Below, piece after piece: positions 59,284 through 64,000 of a stretch of DNA of 64,000 bases. A program made the translations under genes and the position numbers. The stretch comes from Siphonodentalium dalli (lineage: Eukaryota > Mollusca > Scaphopoda > Gadilida > Siphonodentaliidae). The stretch is from contig CP136063.1 in the NCBI GenBank assembly GCA_032622095.1, positions 68,711,897 through 68,775,896 of the forward strand, read 5' to 3'. Every line of letters starts with the position of its first letter. Positions within the stretch are counted from its first letter, which is position 1. The notes beneath the pieces were generated by a model that did no database searches, was not told where the DNA came from, and worked only from the letters and a program-made list of their open reading frames with translations.

Positions 59284-59997
59284 ATGGCATATGCTGAAAT
59301 ACCTAGTAATACTTTTTGCAAAACATTAAATCTAATATGTGAGTGTAATTCGGCACTCTATACCAAGGCCAAGGTCGTTGGCACAGTGGTGTGGCATGAT
59401 CACTCTTTCAGCCAATTTAACAGCCGAGTAGACAAAACTACGGGAGCCCAGAAGCACAAACAAACACTAGCCTCGTCAAAATGGAATGCTCATGAAAAAT
59501 TATCTTCGCGGTCTGAACTAAGGTATGCTTTGCGGACAAGTCCGGGTAGGCCTATGCATATTAATGTATTCTGCCATACTCGGCCGCCTCTGTACATCGC
59601 ATTTTATATATCAATGGCTCAGCATATGAAGCTCAATTATAGGCCTCGATCTTTCAAAATACGAGACCCAAAGCGACACAATAACTTTCTCCTTCCCGTT
59701 CCAAAACGAAATACTCGACCCGGTCTATGCATACTTCACATGTTATTGATACATCTTCACCTCATAATTCACACCATTATTATGTACAGTTATTATTCTC
59801 ATGTTTCTCTCATGTTTGTTCATGTTTTCATCATGTTTTCTATCAACAATAGGCCGATACTGATATCCGACAATCACATTTTCCACTTTGCGCTGTCATC
59901 CTCCCATCCGCTCCAACACGACATATTTAAATATTTGTATCCAATGTACGCCAGTCTCGCTCCGGTGCCGCCGAAACTGTTCCTTTTTCCAACCTAA
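59284..59997 (+). other. Open frame of 237 codons abutting the LINE ORF
   Basis: ATG 59,284 to TAA 59,995-59,997, in the same frame as the LINE ORF, whose ATG follows with no gap (TAAATG). No ORF1-type motif (RRM, zinc knuckle, esterase) is seen. Composition is basic, His- and Ile-rich, with a hydrophobic run near residues 158-190. It may be a degenerate or novel ORF1, or simply an open 5' leader. If read through or reinitiated it would precede the LINE protein. Confidence 0.3.
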
Positions 59998-62900
59998 ATG
60001 GGAATATCGCCACTGCAGCACCGCATCGCGACTGGCGTATTCAATTCAGGGAGGCTTTCTACTCGCCACTCACCATTAAGTACGAAAACCCATAGAATTT
60101 ATAAGATACCTCAAGGATTAAGAATAAATCTCCCTCTAATTCTTCTGGTCATATCAATGCTTTTGTTATGCTCCGGATCGGTACACAGCAACCCAGGGCC
60201 CAGCCCAAGCCATAAAACTGTACACGAAGGCAACACATTAACAGTATTCCATTATAATGTACGGAGCATAAGACATAAACTGGAAAAGATAGCCGATATG
60301 ATAAATGACTTCGATATCCTATGTTTCACCGAAACTCACCTTGACCCCTCTTACCCCTCCGATAGACTAGAGATTGATAATTTCAGTCCCCCTATCCGAC
60401 TTGATCGAGATTCCTACGGCGGTGGACTATGCGTATACGTCTCCTCTCATCTGGTCTTCAAAAGGAGAAACGATTTAGAAACCGATAATTCTTCAATGCT
60501 ATGGTTTGACATTGTCTCAAAATCACAACATATTTTGCTATGCTTATCGTATCGATCAGATCAATATTGCCGATCGAACTATTGGGATCTGCTAGATTTG
60601 TCCATATCTAAGGCACTAGATGTCTCCCAAAATATAATTCTACTTGGAGATTTTAACTCCAATCTACTATGCCCCACTTCCAAACTCAAAAATATTATTG
60701 ATTTCTATACACTTAAGGACGTAATAAAAACCCCAACTAGAGTTACCACTAGAACCAGCACCCTACTCGATCCTATAATCGTGAGTAATAACTTGAGTGT
60801 CCGGGACGCTGACGTTCTAAATCTTGAATTGTCTGATCATTACGCTGTTTACGCGACAATTTCATTTGATCAATTACATGCGACCTCTTTCACAAGAACT
60901 ATCTGGAACTATAAAAATGCAGATTTTCAAAAAGCGAATATCTTAATAAATGAGAGCAAATGGCATGAATTGCTGCAACCTGTAAATGACATAAACGATG
61001 CAGTAAGCTTATTTACCGAGAGATTTATTAAAATAATGGAACAATCAATCCCCAAAATGACAGTGACGATAAGGACAAAGGACAAATTCTGGTTTAATTC
61101 CGACATACGGAGAGAAATACGACGTCGCGATAGACTCAGATCAATAGCACTCAAACGAAATTCAGAGCACACTTGGAGAAAATACAAGGATATTAGAAAT
61201 AAAGTTAACAACATGAAAAAGTATGCAAAATCGCAATTCGAAACTAAACTTGAGGAGAAAATAAATGAAACCCCCACTCCCCGCGATTTCTGGCATATTA
61301 TGAATTATCTACTTAACAAAAAGAAATCTACGAATACCCCACCTCTGTATAGCCCCAATGGCAACGTATCAATGGAAGGGAAATCATATGCAACTGATGA
61401 TTATGAAAAAGCTAGGTGTCTCAACGCAAGATTCATTTCTAATGCCACTATACAAGACGATGCCAAAAATCTCCCTTATTTCCCTCGTAGATCCAATAAC
61501 ATACTATCCGAAATCCCAATCACATATCAAAGTATCGTGTGCGCTATAAAATCATTAAATTTAAATAAGGCGTATGGTCACGATAGCATCAGCCCAAAAA
61601 TGTTGCATAGTACTGCCGAAAATATCGCAATCCCCCTATTAATAATTTATAAAAAATCATTGGATCTTGGTAAGTTTCCAATGACCTGGAAAAAGGCAAA
61701 CGTCATCCCTATCTTCAAAAAAGGCGACCCAGCCGATTCCGCAAATTACCGTCCAATATCTCTCCTTCCGACATTAGGCAAAATCTTCGAAAAAGTGGTC
61801 ATACAACATATTATGACATACTTCACGGAAAATAATTTGTTATATAATCACCAGTCTGGCTTCCTCCCTGGCCATAGTACAACATACCAGTTAATAGAAC
61901 TATATCACAACCTGTGCCATAGTCTCGACAACAGCCTCTATACAAGTGCAGTATTTTTTGATATATCAAAGGCATTCGAGAGAGTATGGCACAGGGGGCT
62001 GCTATATAAATTGGAACAATATGGAGTCTCTGGAAATCTCTTAGAATGGCTAAAAGATTATCTGTTCAATCGCAAACAAAGGGTCTTAGTGAACAACTCC
62101 TTCTCAAATTTTGAAGTTATCCCAGCGGGTGTCCCTCAAGGCTCAATTATTGGCCCTTTCCTATTTTTAGTTTACATAAACGACCTCCCTGATCACATTA
62201 ATGCAACCACAAGAATGTACGCGGACGATACTTGCCTTATGACTACCCATTATGACATCGATATCCTAACCAAGAACATGAACGATGACCTTGAAAGAGT
62301 CGCAGACTGGGCAAATAAATGGCTAGTTAAATTTAACCCAACGAAAACTAGGGCAATTTCCTTTTCCCTTACAAATAACAACGTGACCCCGAATTTAAAA
62401 TTCGAACAAGAAAATGTATTATTTACAAACTCACACAAACATCTTGGACTTGAAATACAATCGAATCTAAACTGGAACACTCATATAAATACAATAGCAA
62501 ACAAAGCAACATCTCGTCTCTCACAATTAAGAAGACTGAAGTACGACCTAGACCGAAAGTCGCTTGAAAAAATATACACAGCATATATATTACCAATTAT
62601 AGACTATGCCGATGTAGTGTGGGGCACAGCAACAGATTACTTATTAAAAAAGTTCGATGACATACACAAGGATGCTGCAAGAATAGTAACAGGATTAACG
62701 CGTTCCGTAGATATAAATCGCTTGTTTGACGAAGTAGGATGGTCAAGGCTTGAAATTCGACGAGAACTCCACGAGTTGCACACCATGTTTAAAATAATAA
62801 ACAACCAAGTCCCCAATTATCTCACCCTCATGTTGCCACCCCGATCAAGACAAGTTGCCAGTAATCGATATGATATGCGCGAACCTGACAAATTCTATTC

Positions 62901-63390
62901 ATACCGTTCGCATACAGAACATTTCAGAAACTCTTATTTACCTAAAAGTACGTTATCCTGGAATAAACTACCAAAGCCTATTACAAATGTAAGTACTCTT
63001 CCTGAATTTAAGATGAATTTGAAATTAATTGACCCGCCCACGAAACCTCCCCAATTCTTTATTAATGGCCCAAGAAAACTAAGCATTTTACACTGCAGAA
63101 TTCGCAACTATTGTAGTGAATTAAAATCAGATATGTGCAACAATTTTATCTCTGATACCTCTAAATGCACATGTGGATACGAAGTCGAAGATGCCTTTCA
63201 TTATTTCTTTGAGTGCCCCCTGTATGCTACCGAAAGATGCGAACTCTTCAATAAGATTGCAGCCCACCAATTTATAATATCTAACATTTCCTCCTTACTC
63301 ACAGGGATATCATCAGAATCGAATCGACGCAATGAAATTCTTTTCCATTTTGTTTATTCATACATTTCATCAACGAAACGTTTTAATTAG
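59998..63390 (+). CDS. Intact LINE polyprotein, CR1/Jockey group (endonuclease + reverse transcriptase)
   Basis: 1,130 codons without interruption. The N-terminus has a hydrophobic stretch (residues 43-58), then CSGSVHSNPGP, a 2A-like motif with NPGP at 65-68. The APE endonuclease follows (HYNVRSI about 80; ETH 112-114; GDFN 217-220; SDH 279-281). The reverse transcriptase has IPIFKKGDP and NYRPISLLPTLGKIFEK, then FFDISKAFERVWH, AGVPQGSIIGPFLFLVYIND and YADD at 741-744. The tail carries a zinc-like motif, CTCGYEVEDAFHYFFEC. All catalytic residues are present. The GVPQGS..GP and YINDLP style places it with CR1/Jockey-type elements, not with the Tx1-like LINE at 15 kb. An intact frame suggests a young, possibly active copy. 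It reverse-transcribes its own RNA at a nicked target in the nucleus. Confidence 0.93.
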   Translation: MGISPLQHRIATGVFNSGRLSTRHSPLSTKTHRIYKIPQGLRINLPLILLVISMLLLCSGSVHSNPGPSPSHKTVHEGNTLTVFHYNVRSIRHKLEKIADMINDFDILCFTETHLDPSYPSDRLEIDNFSPPIRLDRDSYGGGLCVYVSSHLVFKRRNDLETDNSSMLWFDIVSKSQHILLCLSYRSDQYCRSNYWDLLDLSISKALDVSQNIILLGDFNSNLLCPTSKLKNIIDFYTLKDVIKTPTRVTTRTSTLLDPIIVSNNLSVRDADVLNLELSDHYAVYATISFDQLHATSFTRTIWNYKNADFQKANILINESKWHELLQPVNDINDAVSLFTERFIKIMEQSIPKMTVTIRTKDKFWFNSDIRREIRRRDRLRSIALKRNSEHTWRKYKDIRNKVNNMKKYAKSQFETKLEEKINETPTPRDFWHIMNYLLNKKKSTNTPPLYSPNGNVSMEGKSYATDDYEKARCLNARFISNATIQDDAKNLPYFPRRSNNILSEIPITYQSIVCAIKSLNLNKAYGHDSISPKMLHSTAENIAIPLLIIYKKSLDLGKFPMTWKKANVIPIFKKGDPADSANYRPISLLPTLGKIFEKVVIQHIMTYFTENNLLYNHQSGFLPGHSTTYQLIELYHNLCHSLDNSLYTSAVFFDISKAFERVWHRGLLYKLEQYGVSGNLLEWLKDYLFNRKQRVLVNNSFSNFEVIPAGVPQGSIIGPFLFLVYINDLPDHINATTRMYADDTCLMTTHYDIDILTKNMNDDLERVADWANKWLVKFNPTKTRAISFSLTNNNVTPNLKFEQENVLFTNSHKHLGLEIQSNLNWNTHINTIANKATSRLSQLRRLKYDLDRKSLEKIYTAYILPIIDYADVVWGTATDYLLKKFDDIHKDAARIVTGLTRSVDINRLFDEVGWSRLEIRRELHELHTMFKIINNQVPNYLTLMLPPRSRQVASNRYDMREPDKFYSYRSHTEHFRNSYLPKSTLSWNKLPKPITNVSTLPEFKMNLKLIDPPTKPPQFFINGPRKLSILHCRIRNYCSELKSDMCNNFISDTSKCTCGYEVEDAFHYFFECPLYATERCELFNKIAAHQFIISNISSLLTGISSESNRRNEILFHFVYSYISSTKRFN

Positions 63391-63650
63391 GCCCCCTCCG
63401 CTAACAAATATAGGCGAGATCCTCCTTTGCGTTACAAATGTTGACTACCTCAGATGAAATTTCAAAAGCAGGATAGGACTGACAGCAATCACAACCACAC
63501 CATACATCACCCTGTATATATGTTATGTTCGTCATCTACTTTGTATTTGTTAAAATGTATATGGGAGAGGGGCGGACTTAAGTTGTTAAAACTTGTGCCC
63601 CGATCCCTTGTGTAATATTATATTACAATAAAATATGTTTAAACAAAAAA
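63391..63650 (+). other. LINE 3' untranslated region and end
   Basis: The 3' UTR carries a polyadenylation signal AATAAA at 63,627-63,632 and ends AAACAAAAAA directly against the satellite at about 63,650. There is no long poly-A tail. Confidence 0.75.
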
Positions 63651-64000
63651 TGAGTTGTTACCCCATAGGAAATGTTCAGATAATAAGTTTAACCCGTTCT
63701 ATACTAAAGCATCATTGATGAATTATTACACCATAGGAAATATTCAGATAATATGTTTAACCTTTTCTATACGAAAGCATCATTGCTGAGTAGTTATCCC
63801 ATAGGAAATGTTCAGATAATAAGTTTATCCCTTATATACTAAAGCACCATTGATGAGTTGTTATCCCGTAGGATAGATTATAGAGTTATCCCATAGGAAA
63901 TGTTCAGATAATAAGTTTAACCCTTTCTATACGAAAGCATCACGGATGAGTTGTTACCCCATAGGAAATGTTCAGATAATAAGTTTAACCCTTTCTATAC
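63651..64000 (+). repeat. 68-bp satellite, right array
   Basis: Resumes the satellite in the higher-order phase expected after 55,573-55,790. The first 55 bp (ATGAGTTGTTACCCCATAGG...) repeat the last 55 bp before the insertion at 56,107, with one mismatch. One unit is internally deleted near 63,872. Runs off the window. Confidence 0.9.

Overview
The window is animal nuclear DNA: AT-rich, intron-bearing and crowded with repeats. There are no operons, no tRNA or rRNA genes and few host exons. The organism is probably a lophotrochozoan, perhaps a mollusc. This rests on secreted WAP and F-type lectin exons, a tRNA-derived SINE with a four-base repeat tail, and a CR1/Jockey-group LINE with a 2A-like NPGP motif. 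No species can be named from the sequence.

Host genes, all on the + strand: (1) a signal-peptide plus WAP-domain exon (1,012-1,213) ending at a GTAAGT donor; (2) a probable secreted F-type lectin (fucolectin) gene. Its signal-peptide exon (36,536-36,656) and its lectin exon (48,426-48,641) match in intron phase (1/1). A possible worn C-terminal fragment lies at 51,857-52,039.

Mobile elements: an interrupted Tx1/L1-group LINE (ORF1 N-part 10,461-10,874, ORF1 C-part about 14,568-15,055, broken ORF2 15,291-18,721); a LINE with an intact 1,130-codon ORF (59,998-63,390) inserted in a 68-bp satellite; a minus-strand SINE (3,121-3,432); a PIF/Harbinger-like element (52,082-53,863); and several non-autonomous families. 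Family A has TGTGACC ends and two internal hairpins. Family B has TTAA/CCCTTT ends like piggyBac but carries the same double-hairpin core. Families C and D have GGTTAYA ends and 4-bp target duplications. Family E has CAGTAATG ends and TA duplications. Family F has 30-bp inverted ends. Family G is a head-to-tail run at 42.8-44.9 kb.

Tandem repeats: a 29-bp minisatellite (23,985-27,187, about 110 copies), a 20-bp minisatellite (38,850-39,215), a 41-bp minisatellite built from an exon end and its splice donor (48,616-50,913), a 68-bp satellite with a roughly 483-bp higher-order period (54,170-56,107 and 63,651-64,000), a 698-bp tandem duplication (46,651-48,042) and several two- to four-copy duplications.

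The strongest unusual observations are these. (a) Pairs of family C or D elements twice bracket a cargo with one 4-bp duplication outside and a different one inside, as expected if two small elements moved the intervening DNA together; one case has an empty paralogous site. (b) The same double-hairpin core sits inside elements with unrelated ends. (c) A lectin exon end with its 5' splice site has been amplified about 55-fold within the following intron.
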